Shown: positions 1-13,061 of the stretch, piece by piece | How the letters are laid out: the number at the start of each line of letters is the position of its first letter | How positions within the stretch are numbered: the first letter of the stretch is position 1 | Source: Rhipidocladum racemiflorum | Lineage: Eukaryota > Streptophyta > Magnoliopsida > Poales > Poaceae | Length of the DNA: 64,000 bases | NCBI GenBank assembly: GCA_036346355.1 | Contig: CM070572.1 | Coordinates: forward strand, 45,173,944-45,237,943 | Direction: 5' to 3' | Position numbers and translations under genes: made by a program | Notes under the pieces: generated by a model | Database searches by the model: none | The model's input: only the letters and a program-made list of their open reading frames with translations | Told to the model about the DNA's origin: nothing

Positions 1-974
1 GTGAATCACCAGAAAGGCTACCATCAAACCAGCGAGGAGGAGGAAGCCAAAAGAGCTAAGTTCCAGAAGGCATGCGCAAGGCACAGCCAAGAGCCAGGAG
101 AACTGAATTCCAGGAGCCCCAAGCCCCCAAGGGAGTAATCAAGATCAATCAAAGACAGGAAAATAACCCAATCAATAGAAGCAATTTTTCCCATTACCTC
201 TTCCCTCAAAGGTAATACTCCAACCGATGGAACTATTTTTGTTAAAACATGGTTATAACAATAGTAAAATCAACCATAAGTAGAATATAAAGTCTTGGCC
301 TCAGTATTTTAAGATTGCAAGGGTTGCATCATGTTTTCCTTTTGCCATACATGCTCCCCCGGCGCACTGACAGTTAGGAAATACATAGATACCATCCAAC
401 TTGCGAGTAGATCAATCAATAGATCATGCATCATAGACCAAGAAGAGGCAACAACATCCTTAGCATGGCATCAAGTCATCATCTACCATGCAACAATCGA
501 TTCTAAGCTACTATCATCATACTTCAATTAGATATTCAGGGAGGTAATCAGTAGCATAGCAGCATGTATTATCTACCATGTAGGTAGAGCAATAAAGGAA
601 TCAACATCCTCACGATATACCTAAGCACTTAGAGATCCTCAATCGTATTTAACATCCATCTAAACATCATCTGCTAAATCCATCCATATGACAATTAGTA
701 TAAAGGATCTCCAGCAAACCCCTTAAGTATCACAGATCAATGAAAACGTGATCTCAGTATTACCATTTTAATCTCAAAGCATCATAAAACCCTAACATCA
801 AGCGTCATAGAATCGCCCCAATCATAGTGAAGGATTCGGCATTTAGAGAAAAAGGGGCAACTAATTTAGGAACCATCAAACCCTAAATCAAAACCGAGAC
901 AACATCATTCGGTGCAAGCGACAACAAGAAAAGGAGGATTAAGCTAGAAAAGTACCGAAGCCTCACTCAAAACC
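1..974. other. AT-rich non-coding stretch
   Basis: I see no supported gene here. Short open frames at 24-209 and 331-531 have no recognisable domain. The minus strand contains several AGGGTTT-type boxes (for example around 790-890), as in leaders of plant transcription units, so this could be the downstream leader or first intron of the GC-rich minus-strand segment that follows. Confidence 0.4.
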
Positions 975-1560
975 CTAGCCAATATCATCAGGCACAAGAA
1001 GCAGAGAAGGGGGAGAATCGACATCCACAGAGAGAGAGAGAGAGAGTGGAAGGAGAGGATTAGGGTTACCAACCCTAATCGAGAGAATGGAGGAGGGCTG
1101 GAGAATCAAACCGTAGAGGAGAGAAGAAGAGCCGGTGGAGCCGGTGCGTGACCTCGATGGAGGCGGCGCAGCGCTGAGCCGGTGCGAGCAGGCATGGAGG
1201 CGAGCCGGCGAAGCTGACGCCATAGGAAGTGGCGACGTAGGGAGTCCGGGCGCCGACAGCCAGAGCGAGGCGACGGAGCCGAAACCCTAGGGCGCGGTAG
1301 CTAGGGCGGAGGACCGGCGCAAGGGCGGCAGAGAAGCCAGGCCAACGTCGCCTGCCTCGAGCCGAACGGCCGGCGGCGCCGAGCCAACCGACCAGATCGA
1401 GAGAGAGAGAGCAGAGAGATCTGAGGAATGGGGAAAAGAAAGGGGAAGGTGAGAATGAGACCAACCAGCTGGGAAAGGAAAAAGAAAGAAAAGAAAAGAA
1501 AAGAAGAGAAAAGAAAGAAATAAAGAAAAAGGGAAAGAATAGGAAAAGAGAAAATAAAAA
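975..1560 (-). promoter_or_regulatory. GC-rich, promoter/leader-like segment on the minus strand
   Basis: A GC-rich island with a (GA)n run at 1026-1047 and a purine-rich tail at 1465-1560. Read on the minus strand it has CT-rich tracts and AGGGTTT boxes, the texture of a plant 5' leader or of a retrotransposon LTR promoter. Two overlapping minus-strand frames (82 and 129 codons) have composition typical of GC-rich leader DNA and no domain I know, so I do not call a protein. Confidence 0.35.
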
Positions 1561-3225
1561 GGATAATAAAATAATATATGTTTCTAGAAAAAGAATGAGT
1601 ATTCCAAATGTGTAAGAATTTTGTATAATTAAGGATGAACTACTATAGTAAAAAAACTCATACCATCACAATATATACATGTATATTTGTTTTTAATATA
1701 ATCACAATACATATATAGGTAAACATACATATTAACTTGTTTCGTATACAATCCATAAAGCATAATCACTTGATGCTATAATAGTTAGCACTAACCTACT
1801 TTGTTTTTATATGAATATGTTAGACTTTACGCATATGAAAAATTTAGCCCTCAATTGACCCATACTTCCGTTCGATAGACAGAACATTAGCAATAGACCT
1901 TAATACATGTAAGATCATCCTTAGGATACCTTCTGAGACAAATTACCCTGTTCTATATAAATATTCCTATTATATCCTGCTTTGCATCTGAATCCTATTT
2001 TAAAACATGACCCTGCAAGAGCTAAACCTTAAAAATCTGTGGTATCGATGCATATGCCAAAGTTTAACCATGTAGTTTGCATTTACTCTTTCTCGCCTGC
2101 TATTTTATATACTAATCAGTATTAGTATAAGCAGCTACATACCCTGAAAATGAATCATAGTATATTAAACCTTACAATCTTAGCTTCCTGAATTCGTAAA
2201 ATGAAATAAAGTAACTCATAAAGAATAAATATTGCGTGTTGTCCAACCCATACCATTAATATCAGTAAAAGTCGCAACATAAGATATTAGACACGCGCAC
2301 GAAATCACGAACCAACCTTGTTTGTTTTATGTAATATTTTATATTTGATTTTTCATCTGATTTCCTTTTGCCCTTATTGAAAATGTTATTTGCTATTTGT
2401 ATCTTTTCTGTTATGCGACGTATAGAATTCGACGTCTCGGATTTCGCCCTCGACAACTTCAAGACTACGTCTTCAAATCACCACTGAAAACAAAGGATAG
2501 CAAGGCAAGCACTCATGTAGATCCCAATTTTCTTTAACAAGAAGAATCTAATTAAAACCTGCATGCATATGCTATATTTTGTATACACTGCTATATTATG
2601 GGAAGAATGGTAGATATAACCTTCGTTGATGGTTTTCCTTAATCAGTAGTGATAGATGAAACCCTAGATTGATGATGGATACTCAAAATGGGTATACTCG
2701 ATTATTACTTGCATGTGCTTAGCCCTGCTTTAGATTGGGAACACGAACAACGGGTTATACTGTTCGTAATGAAACTAAAATTTTGGACATGTTGAACTTT
2801 AATCTTGATCCTGATGGGACATTGTGATTTTTGATATTATTTTCTTTCTGGAAATAAAACTATAATTTCGACGTGGGTGATTATTGGCAATAGCCGGATG
2901 TACATGTTTTAATGTGTACGTAGCTAGGGTGGAGTTATCGCCCATGTCACTTTAAGGACCGAACGTAGTGTTGCATGATCCAAGTATACCGTACATCCAC
3001 AGGTACTGGACTGGGACAGTCTTAACTTATTAAATTATTTGGGAATTAGCTTTGCACATTGGTAGGCAGTTGTAGCACGGGCATTCCGGATATAGGTTTG
3101 CTCGAGGGAGGTGTCATCACCGAGGTGTTGGCATCTGCCGTTGTAACGGTGTACGCCTGGCTATGAATTTGGGGCTGTTATTATTCCTGGTGGGTCACTG
3201 ACTCCGGAATTACTATTCCTGGTGG

Positions 3226-3230
3226 GTCAC
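3226..3230. repeat. Target-site duplication GTCAC (left)
   Basis: Five bases GTCAC precede the TG start of the nested LTR and recur at 8708-8712 immediately after its CA end, the size expected for LTR-retrotransposon integrase. Confidence 0.8.
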
Positions 3231-6200
3231 TGTAACATCCTCAAATTTATAAAAATTTTAAAAAATCAAATATTAAAATGTGAAATTACTTTCTTGCTGC
3301 ATTTCTTGATTTTTGTGCATTATTGTTTGATTAGAAATGAATATTGGAGTTTAGAAAAGAAAGAAAAGAAGAAATGGTAAAATGGTAAAATGATAAAAGA
3401 TTAAATTACCATAGTAAATTTTGGATAACCTTGCTATGCTCTGGAAATTACTTTTAGTTGGTTAAAAGTTCTTGTGGAAGCGTTTAGACAATGAAATGAC
3501 ATTTTAACTAGTAAAAACTTATCCCTGGCAGTGCCTTGTCAGGTTTTTAGAGAAATTCGTGGAGTATTCCAGACCTCAGGATTTTTACCATGTGATCTCA
3601 GTAACCTTGTCATCATCCACAAAAACTTATAAAATTAAATAACTGGTTTTGCTATTTATTCTTATTTAATCTTTCCAATCCTGAAATTCTGCAAAACGTA
3701 GAAAAAGAATTACTAGAAAATAAATAATAGGAATTTGGATCTGAAATGTTTATGGTACATCCCTGATACTAATTTAGACCTTGTGTAAAAATATCAAAAA
3801 TTAATAAGCTAGTTTACACTATCTGATAAATACTTTTCCGAATATAAATTCCTGTGCATCGAACATTGTCAGAATTTCTATAATTAAACAGTAGGTCATA
3901 TTAACTTTAAAATTTTAATGTAGGTAGTAAACTTATCCCTAAACTCGGTCAAAAAGTTTGGAAAATTCCAGTGTTGATTTGACCCAACGATTAATTGTGT
4001 TATCAGCTGTCGGAAGAGGGTAACACGATGAGCTCATTTCCTTCTCTTCTAATTAGACTTCCACGTGGGCCTCCTTCATTCAATGCGCCACCCAGGATAC
4101 TTTTGACCCATGTCTCTGTCGGCAGGACCCATTTTTTTTCTTTTATACCGGATGCCCCACCTGTCATCCCTCATCTCCCTTTTCACGCCACTAGTTCTGC
4201 TCTCTGTTTGTTCTCTCAGCCGGTCATTGCCATGGAAAAATCTCATTGCACCGCCTCCAGCCTTTGTCGCTTCCCGCCGTAATTCTCACGCCCCGAGGAC
4301 GCCTCTGACACCACCGCTGCCAGCTCCTGCCTTCGCCATGCCTTACGCGGTGTCGATCACCGAGGAAAACTCCAGAGAGCGCACGAATAAGCCGCCATTC
4401 CATTCCTCCGTTCACACCCTGTGAATACCGCCTAGCCATCCTACTTAAGCATGGTTTAGGCTTCGTTATAATCTCCTCTCGCCCTCGACCACAACCGGGA
4501 AGCCCCGAACATTAAACCAAGCCCCAATTCGCTTTCTTCGTCAGTTCCGGCTAGACTACCGCCGTGATCAATCTTCAAGGAAACTTCTCCCACACAAGTC
4601 CATTCTCTAATTCCTCTCGGCCGAAGCATCTACACCCACCAATAAACAAAGCCCCTCACTTAATTTAACCGGAGATGCTCCATGGCTTCCCCGCACCGGC
4701 GCATTTCCTTCTCCAACTCCGGCAACCGGTGTTAGCCCATACCGGGAGTCCTTGCGCAAGGTGAGATGCACCGTTGTAATCCTTAGACCCTCAGTATGCT
4801 TAATCACCGGTTAATTGATCTCGAACCAATCTAGTTTACCGTCGCCCCTAGCCGGCCATGGTCGCCGCCGCCTGCTCCTGCCGCTAGCTCGCCTCGGTGC
4901 CGTCAAAGCTCTTTTGAGCTCGGCTCTGGAACCCCTAGGAAATCCTCTATCTTACCCCGCCGTCTCCCAGGTCCGGCCGGCCTTCCTCACCGCCGGTGAG
5001 CCACAAGACCGTGCCGCCCCTGCTCTGACTCGCTGACCGGATGGACCGAGTTGTCAGTCAAACGCCCTTCCGCGTCTCATTGACTGGCCGACCCCACCGG
5101 CCAGTCGCTCCTGCGCATGGCGCCCTGGCCATTTGCACCTTTGGCTGCTGGGTCCGCTTCGTCAGTGGCTCGAACCAAGTCCAACCAGCACGCGCAAATT
5201 AGCAAAATACGCCTTCAGCGCGGCGAAAGCATATTTCCGATTTATTTTGAATATTAGGAACCGAATAAGTTCAAATGCATGTATCTTTTAAATTATAACT
5301 CCACATTAGATGAAACAAATTTATAAATTCATGTTAAATCATCTAGTTTCAAAATATGCAAACATATTTAAACTTTGGTCTCTGTTTTAAATTCGAATTC
5401 AAATGTAAAGTATAGGATTTGAATAGGTTGCATGTACAACTTTTGCAGATCTTGTCCAAATTCATTGAAACCAATTTTATTAGAATTCTTATGACTTGAG
5501 ATATCTATTTATGCAGTTAGATTTGAAAATTTAAGTTAGTTTGTATTAATTTCCTATTTAGTTTAATTTCAATAAATAGAATGTTCAAAATACAATAACT
5601 TGTTTGACTTTCATCTAAATGATATGGGGCTGTTTTATTATACTAGTTAAACAATTTAGAACATGATTCTACAAAAGTACTTAAGCTGTATCATGCAATA
5701 TTTAATTAAAATTAATCTTGTTGCTCTATGTCCGATTATAATTAATAAAAATAATAGCCCCTGGAATCATAAAATGAATCCTAAAATGTTCTTAGGGTCA
5801 TATAAATCTTTCTAGGATATAAAATATATCATGATTAGTTAAGATTGAACTAAATAACCATACTTATATGACATATGCTTAGAATATGATGCGTAAATAA
5901 AGATAGTAATGCATATAAAATTTGTTTAGTATGATTCATAGTACGGGACCATTTAATCTTACAAGAATGATTATGCTTAACCCTAACCAGGTTAGATCTC
6001 ATGTATAAATTAAACCTAACGTACTTTTGGCCGTTAGTTAACATATGTTTTCATATAATAGACATTTTGTATGAAGCCGTAATGCTCTTTTAATTGAAAA
6101 AAATCGCGGACAAAAGTGAAATGTTGCGAAAATAACTTTAAAACACACTTAGTGATACCCCCAGCTAGTTCCTGAAAAATGGTTAAACAATTCTTTAAGT

Positions 6201-8707
6201 TGCGTATAAGCGTAAAGCAGCGAATTGTTATCGCGTAAACTTTAATAACACTTAAGCCTTTTCGGTAGCCCATAGAATAACTCGCCTAAATGCAAATTTT
6301 AGAAGGAATGACTCAGAACCACTCTTTGGTATATGGACTACCACATTACAGAAAAATATTTAAGTTTAATCCTGCTTTGCATCTGAATCCCGTTAGTGTA
6401 ATAACCTTAAGTGTTATGGTTAAACGGCACATTTATTGAATAGTTTCGCACAAGGGAACTTTGGTTAAAATACTTGCACCATAAGAATGATGGTGTAACC
6501 ATGCAAATACAACCAATAGTCTCATTCGGTAAACCCGACTTGTATAAATCATTTATCTGTATAAAACATACTTAAGACTAAGTACTACTCATATAAACAC
6601 CTCTCTAAGATCATAAACTGATAACTAATACCTTAAGCCTCACATACACTAGTGTTGGAGCATTAGTGTCTAGTATTCACTTAAATTTAACAATGCAATT
6701 TATACTTACGATCACCCCTGTTGTTTTATGTAATAAATTATATTAATATATAAAATTTTAGCTTCTTGAATTCGTAAAATAAAATAAAATGAATCATAAG
6801 AAATAGGTATCGTGTGCAATGCAACCCCTAAACTGTTAGTCAATAATAAAAGACTATTACATGAAAGTACTCACTTACATACTTGTTTTATGTAATGATT
6901 TTTATTTGGTTTTTCCATCTGATCTCCTTTTGCCCTTATTGAAAATGTTATTTGCTATTTGTTATTCTTTTCCGTTATACGACGTGTAGAATCCAACGTC
7001 TCGGACTTCGTCGTCGACAACTGCAAGATTACGTCTTCGACTCGTCGCTAAAGACAACAAGTAGCAAGGCAAGCACCCCTTTGAGCATTTTGAACCCAGA
7101 TTTCATAATCAACTAAAATGTGATTAACAATCTGCCTGCATGCCTTATATTCTAGCAAATCCTTATTTTCTGTTGTATGGTAGCTATAACCCATATTGGA
7201 GGATTTCCTGAATAAGCTCCATGATAACCCTAGGAATGGGTAGATTCATATGTCAGATGGGAATAACGCTTACTAATTGCATTTGCTTAGTAATGCTTAG
7301 AAAATGTCAGCGACATTTACACCCACACATCTTTCTTTATGAAATCTTTTATGGTTTATTTAAGCAGTAAAGGATACTGGTAGTTTGATAAAAATGAAAA
7401 TAAAACTACTGTTTTGACGTGGGTGATTATTGGCAATAGCCGGTTGTACATGTTTTAACGTGTACGTAGCTAGGGTGGAGTTATCGCCCATGTCACTTTG
7501 AGGACCGAACGTAGTGTTGCATGATCCAAGTAAACCGTACATCCACAAGTACTGGACTGGGACAGTCTTAACTTATTAAATTATTTGGGGATTAGCTTTG
7601 CACATTGGTAGGCAGTTGTAGCACGGGCATTCCGAATATTGGTTTGCTCGAGGGAGGTGTCATCACCGAGGTGTTGGCATTTGCCGTTGTAACGGTGTAC
7701 GCCTGGCTATGAATTTGGGGCTGTTGTTGTACCATTTGAGCCGCGGGCTCCTGAATACTATTGCTTCACCGTTTGTTTGCTTCCATCATAGTCAGGAGTA
7801 ACGTCATTGGGCTAGTGCAAAGTTAAGGTTCAAATAATCGAACGGTTTCGTTATGAACTCTCTGGCGGCACACCAAAGGAAGTGTGTCAAATGCGCTTGC
7901 CACAAAGGGAGGACATTTCTTGTGGGTAAAGCTGTACAACTCTGCAGAGTCTAAAACTATTCGAATAGCCGTGTCCACGGTCATGGACGACTTGGCGAAT
8001 TGACACTAGTTAGTTGTTTTCTATTTTCTAAAACTCTTGATAAAATGATTTGGAAAGTGGTTCACATTTGTTAAATGTCACTTATTGTTATATTTGTTCG
8101 TATAAGACCATGGAGGGTCTTTTCCGTTATCTTTACTCACAAAAGGGCCGTGAGTAATTTATTGTTATTTCTGTCAATACTTGATATTTTGATTACTTAT
8201 CAAACTGTTTTAAATTCAGTTTATGCTTTCCATTACTATTCAGTATTTACAATTCAAAACTTCGCTTTATGCAAAACAACCATAGAAACCCACTTTCTAT
8301 TCAGCTTGCATATAATTCAGGTTTTGCAAACACTACAAGTCTTCTTTGAGTGCATAGCGTACTCACCCTTGCTATTATTGTTGTTTTTAGACAGGATATC
8401 TCGACAATTACTCCGACGCAGGAAAACGGGATTATTGACGATATTTCTTTCTAAGGCTTTACCTTGTCAGTTGCCTGTGGATTATGTGGCAAACTACAAG
8501 TCATCTGATTCTTTTGCTATGTTTAGTTGACCTCATCGGTCATAATGTATCAATACTTCCGCTGTAATAAAATATGAAACTGTTGTATGGTTGTGATTTC
8601 CAAATTGTGTTTGTGCGTGCTAGCTACTGATCATGGGACTGGCACAGTATGCACATTAGAACCTTGCTTTTATGTTTGCACTGTAGCATAAAAGTGAGGG
8701 TCTCACA
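3231..8707 (+). mobile_element. Nested 5.48-kb solo LTR (Ty3/Del-like)
   Basis: The segment starts TGTAACATCC and ends GGGTCTCACA, so it has TG...CA ends. It is flanked by a perfect 5-bp direct repeat GTCAC (3226-3230 and 8708-8712). It contains no tRNA primer-binding site, polypurine tract, gag or pol, and its start sequence does not recur inside, so it is best read as a solo LTR rather than a full element. A GC-rich block lies at 4000-5240 and a polyadenylation-like AATAAA context near 8567. At 5477 bp it would be unusually long for an LTR; a non-autonomous LARD-type element is the alternative. The duplicated GTCAC, TG/CA ends and interrupted outer copy make the insertion boundaries nearly certain; the class is inferred. 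Confidence 0.65.
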
Positions 8708-9738
8708 GTCACTGACTCCGGAATTCCTTTTACCTTTTTAGCTTCCATCATAGTCAGGAGTAACGTCATTGGGCTAGTGGAAAGTTAAGGTTCAAGTAAT
8801 TGAACGGTTTCGTTATGAACTCCTTGCGGGCACACCAAAGGAAGTGTGTCTTATATCGATTGCACAAGGGGAGGACATATCTTGTGGGTAAAGCTGTACA
8901 ACTCTGCAGAGTCTAAAACTATTCGAATAGCCGTGTCCACGGTCATGGACGACTTGGCTAACCAGCACTAGTTAGCTGTTTTATAAATGTTTTGGTGAGC
9001 TTACCCTTACAGATGATTCAATACTTGACATTACGTTGGCAAGGTTGAATTCAGCTGTTGTGCCCTGTGTGGACAAAAGTTTATTCTTCAAATAATATTT
9101 CATATGATGGGACTGGACGTTTTATCACTCACGAAGGGTTGTGGGTATTTTGTTACATTTTATTCGCGAAGGGCTGTGAGTTATCTATCTCTTCGCATTA
9201 CTTTTAAGTACATACTTGTTACTTTACTTATTTATTTACTTTTACAAATTTTCGCTTTCACTCTACTATTCAGTATTTATAATTCAATTTGGCTCCAAGC
9301 AAAAGTTAACCGTAGAAGCTTTACTCTAGGATCAGCCTGCATTTCAAACACACAACTCAAGTCTTGCTGAGTACGAAATGTACTCACCCTTGCTATCATT
9401 ATTGTTTTTAGGTGAAGATGCAGGTATGTCCGATGAACTTTACTTTGACGTAGGATTGCGGGATTATTAACGACAGTTCTTTCTAAGGCTTTACCTTGTC
9501 AGTTGCCTGTGGATTATGTGGCAAACTACAAGACATCTGATTTTCTTACTATGTTTAGTTGACCTTGTCGGTCATATTGTATCAATACTTTCGCTGTAAT
9601 AAAATATGAAACTTTTATATGGTTGTGATTCCAAATTGTATTTGTGCGTACTAGCTACTGATCATGGGACTAGCACAGTATGCACATTAGAACCTTGTTT
9701 TATGTTTGCACTGTAGCATAAAAGTGAGGGTCTTACAT

Positions 9739-11770
9739 GACCCATTGCCGACAAGATGGAGTGATAATATTTATGTTCTTAAATTAGAGATTGGTGTATA
9801 TGGATTGGTGCCAAGTCTCTCTTTTCTTTTTGTGCGATTGCCTAGGTGGATAATTCGTTATCATTGCTATACCGACTATGTGATTGTGTACATTATTGTA
9901 TGGTTGATGCATTTTTGATGTCTTCTTTAAATATCACTTTGTGCTTTGGTCACTTCCTTATCTAGTCTAAAGCTGAATATGATTGTGAGAAAATGGTATA
10001 ATAACTACCCATTGTTACCATGCACTATCTATGAATGTCAAAAGAAGCAGAAGAAAATCAATCCTAATGATTGTCACCTTTTGGCTGCAGGCTATTGAGG
10101 TGTGGGCAGGAGGAGAAGAAGAGAGACAAGATGGTCGTCCCTTTCCCCCTCCTCTTGGTCAGCTTCGATGCTTTCAGCAGAAAAGGATAGAGAAGGGGAG
10201 TAAAGGACTGAGGAGGGCAGTGGACGTCCTGGTAAGAAAGGGGTAGGGTGTAAATGATGAGGTTCTCCCCCTTTTATACTGCTGCCTCTAACCGACTTGT
10301 GGCTGTGCAGGTGAACCGACTGGGGAGAGGTGTTGTGGCAAGCATGCAGAAGGCTGGCATCCACCTGGCTTCAAGGAGTGGGCTAAGAGAGGAAATGGTG
10401 GCAGCTGGCTGCTTGTATGTCGGTTTGGGTGAAACTATGGGCAGGAGATAAGTAACCAGTGGGCTGGTGTGGAGTGATAGGTTGGTTTGGAATGTGAGGA
10501 ATTAAAAGTGTAATCCTGTTTTAAGCTTTAAATATTTAAATGTGTTTCTTGTTGTACGAGGCGTGGATTACATTTTACATTTTGTATCTGAAGTGTTTTG
10601 AGGGTGAATCCTTGTGTATAATATGACATTTGATATATGAGCTTAAGTCTCTCATTTCAGTTCCATCTTTTGTGCGTCTTGAGTACGTTGAACTGAATGC
10701 TGTATTCTTTTGGATGATAAGATGCTAAATTTGAGTGTTAATTATGCGGATGTGGATTTTTTTTTATTACACTGAGTTTGTATATGGGTGGATATATATA
10801 CAAGTGTTGACATTTGTTATTGAGTATGCGGGCAATTTGCTGATGCATTGGATACACACACATGGACATGCATACTGGCATACATATGTGCATAAGTGTG
10901 ATGGGCCAAGTCTTAAGTTATGAACTCTAAAGAGAATGCTATTAACCGGTAAGTACGGATTAGGGATCTTGATGTTTGTACATATTGAGGTCAATTGGAT
11001 GTTTAGATATGCGAATGTGATATCTGCGTATGGTAATTATATACACAATGTGAGTGATTCGTATATACATATTCTTATATACATATTACGTGATTTTAAC
11101 TAAGCTGGATACTTAATTTAGAGAGTCCATTAAACTTTGAGATTTTTTTTTAAATTGATTTTCTCTCCTTTGACTATTAGATGATCTTATTTAAATGGCA
11201 AAGTCCCATAGATTCAATAGACAAAGTAAATTCATAACAGGACAAAATTTCAAGTTTAAATATTATTTATTCTCCCTTTTTATTTTGGGCTGTTACAGAT
11301 TTTTAGCGGCTTAATTGTTTCCAAAGTTGTGTTAATACTAAAGTTGATGAAAAAAATTACATATTAGGGCTTCTTGCAAACCAAGTGAACTTGTGGGATG
11401 AACAATGTAAAATAACTCTCTAGGGGTTTTTTCAAGCGCGTTTTGTTTGCCTCCCCCCCCCCCCCCCCAACCACACAACGTACTTGATTAATTTTTTGAA
11501 ATGCGCAGCAAGCAATCAACCAAATGCATTCCAACAAAATAAGAACTGAGGGTGGCGTTGCAGGAAAACTATATTGTTGGTACTTATGGCGTTGCAGGAA
11601 ATGCTTAGCACCCAAGCAACCATATGGCAACAACAAGCTAGACACGATGGGCTCTACCTTTACTGGTGGCCCATAAGGCAATTACCGAGAAATTTCCGGT
11701 GAAGACTTGATGTGAACTATTGCAGATCTCATATATATATTCCATATCATATAGCGGAAGAGATTGGCGA
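9739..11770. other. Intergenic stretch, no gene recognised
   Basis: Short open frames around 10031-10451 lack recognisable domains. The sequence GGGCTGTTACA at 11287-11297 resembles an LTR 3' end, but no matching start was found. A run of about 18 C residues lies at 11452-11469. Otherwise I see only AT-rich and low-complexity DNA. Confidence 0.4.
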
Positions 11771-11921
11771 GCAGCCGGCCCCCCCACGTGGCATCCGCTT
11801 TTTTGCGGAAAGTCCCTCTGGTTTTTCCGAAATTACATCTAGGTCCTTGCGCGATTTTATGTTCGCGTTTAGGTCTTTGGTTTTTCGTTTTGCATGGAGG
11901 CCCTCCCGTTAAGTGCGAATC

Positions 11922-12645
11922 GCGAGCGAGCCCTTTCCTAATTTTTCAAAATAGCGAACAGGTCCAGAATTATAACAACTAGGTCCTCACGCTTTACGTT
12001 CGGGTCCTTTCTCCGTTTTGTCTCAAAAAAATGTTTTCGGGGTCCGTTTTTTCTCCAGAGCATACGAAAAATATTTTCGATAACCCGAAAAAAATGTTTT
12101 CGTGATCCGTTCTTCCTGCGGAGCATAGGAAAAATGTTTTCGGTGCCTATTTCGCCCCCAAAAAAAATGAGAGCCCGTTTCCTTTCTCCGTTTTACCCGA
12201 AAAAATGTTTTCGTGATCCGTTTTCCCTCCGGAGCATGGGAAAAATGTTTTCGTTGGCCGTTTATCCAAAAAAAATAGAAAACCGTTTCCTTTCTCCGTT
12301 TTGCACGGAAAAATTTTTTTGTGAGCCGTTTTTCCTCCGGAGCATGGGGAAAATGTTTTCGGTGGCTATTTCTCCCCCAAAAAAAAATGGGAGGCCGTTT
12401 CCTTTCTCCGTTTTTCGTGAAAAAAAATATTTTCGTGATCCATTTTCTCTCCGGAGCATGGGGAAAATGTTTTCGTTTGCCGTTTCCCCCCAAAAAAATG
12501 GGAATTCGTTTTTCGTCCGTCGTTTCTCCATTTTTACCCGTTTTCCCTCATTTTTCACGAGAAAATAAGCGCATAGGATGTTAAACTCGGCATCTAAAAT
12601 TTGTTTTGCGGCTCGATCTCTAATATTTTTTAGGACATGTATTAT
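11922..12645 (+). repeat. Dispersed repeat with expanded tandem core (about 110-bp units)
   Basis: The motif CCGGAGCATGGG, or variants of it, recurs at about 12057, 12121, 12232, 12340 and 12454; the last three intervals after the first are 111, 108 and 114 bp. Each unit carries a GAAAAATGTTTTCG box, an A-run and a TTTCTCCGTTTT box. The units lack stop codons in several frames, which creates apparent proteins of 144-156 codons on both strands; I regard these as by-products. The flanks (11922-12040 and 12608-12645) match the reverse complement of 46430-46640, so the array grew inside a dispersed element. It ends about 400 bp upstream of the NLR start codon. Confidence 0.75.
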
Positions 12646-13061
12646 TGCCCATTGACCTCATAGGGTGTTAAACCCGACGTCTATAGTTTTTTTTGTTTGG
12701 GATCTAATATTTCTCGGAACATGTGTTATTCTTTTTTCCCCAAAAAAGCGCCGTTGTTTCGCTGGTTCGTCGACGGTTCTTACTTAGCGTCTTTTTTCCA
12801 AGAAATACCCAAGCGAACAAAAAAAAACTCGGATATTTCTGTCTTTTTTTAGAGATAAAAATTTAGATCAAATTTCGCACGGCGCGGCGGAGCGCGCAGC
12901 TCTCACTAGTACTCCATAGGAGAGCTGGAATCGCCATTCGGCTCTGACACACCATGCACCGCATCATTGGAGGGAAGTCTTGATAACGCCATTGGGCGCT
13001 CACACTGTGTTGAGTCACACACCACAACATCATTTGAGTCACACACCACACCTCAAGTCTG
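12646..13061 (+). promoter_or_regulatory. Upstream region of the NLR gene
   Basis: About 400 bp between the tandem array and the NLR start codon. It contains T-rich and A-rich runs and, near 13010-13050, a short repeat of GAGTCACACACCACA. I could not pick a convincing TATA box. A promoter here is inferred only from position. Confidence 0.35.

Larger units (their letters stand above)
1600..9738 (+). mobile_element. Outer copy of a long-LTR family, split by a nested insertion
   Basis: Sequence from about 1600 to 3225 and again from 8708 to 9738 matches, in the same order, the 3' part of the inner element (about 5800-8707). Landmarks are the block beginning GACGTGGGTGATTATTGG at about 2870 and 7415, and the block CATCATAGTCAGGAGTAACG at about 7783 and 8749. 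Its 3' end reads GAGGGTCTTACA at 9738, against GAGGGTCTCACA in the inner copy. The 5' end is not visible: either it lies left of the window or it is truncated near 1560. No PBS follows 9738, so I cannot show a complete element. The motif GAGT..ACTCAC followed by a T-rich acceptor-like tract (about 9368-9415) resembles the R-region of the Tekay/Del LTRs further right. Confidence 0.55.

Noticed and set aside
975..1464. Two overlapping minus-strand frames in GC-rich DNA
   Set aside because: No domain, no splice context, and composition typical of a leader or LTR promoter.
8075..8530. 151-codon hydrophobic frame in the nested LTR
   Set aside because: It sits in the conserved LTR tail, has no counterpart open in the outer copy and no known family.
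12023..12568. Open frames of 144-156 codons on both strands, Lys/Phe/Arg-rich
   Set aside because: They coincide with the tandem array; the repeat unit simply lacks stops in several frames, and no frame has a domain.
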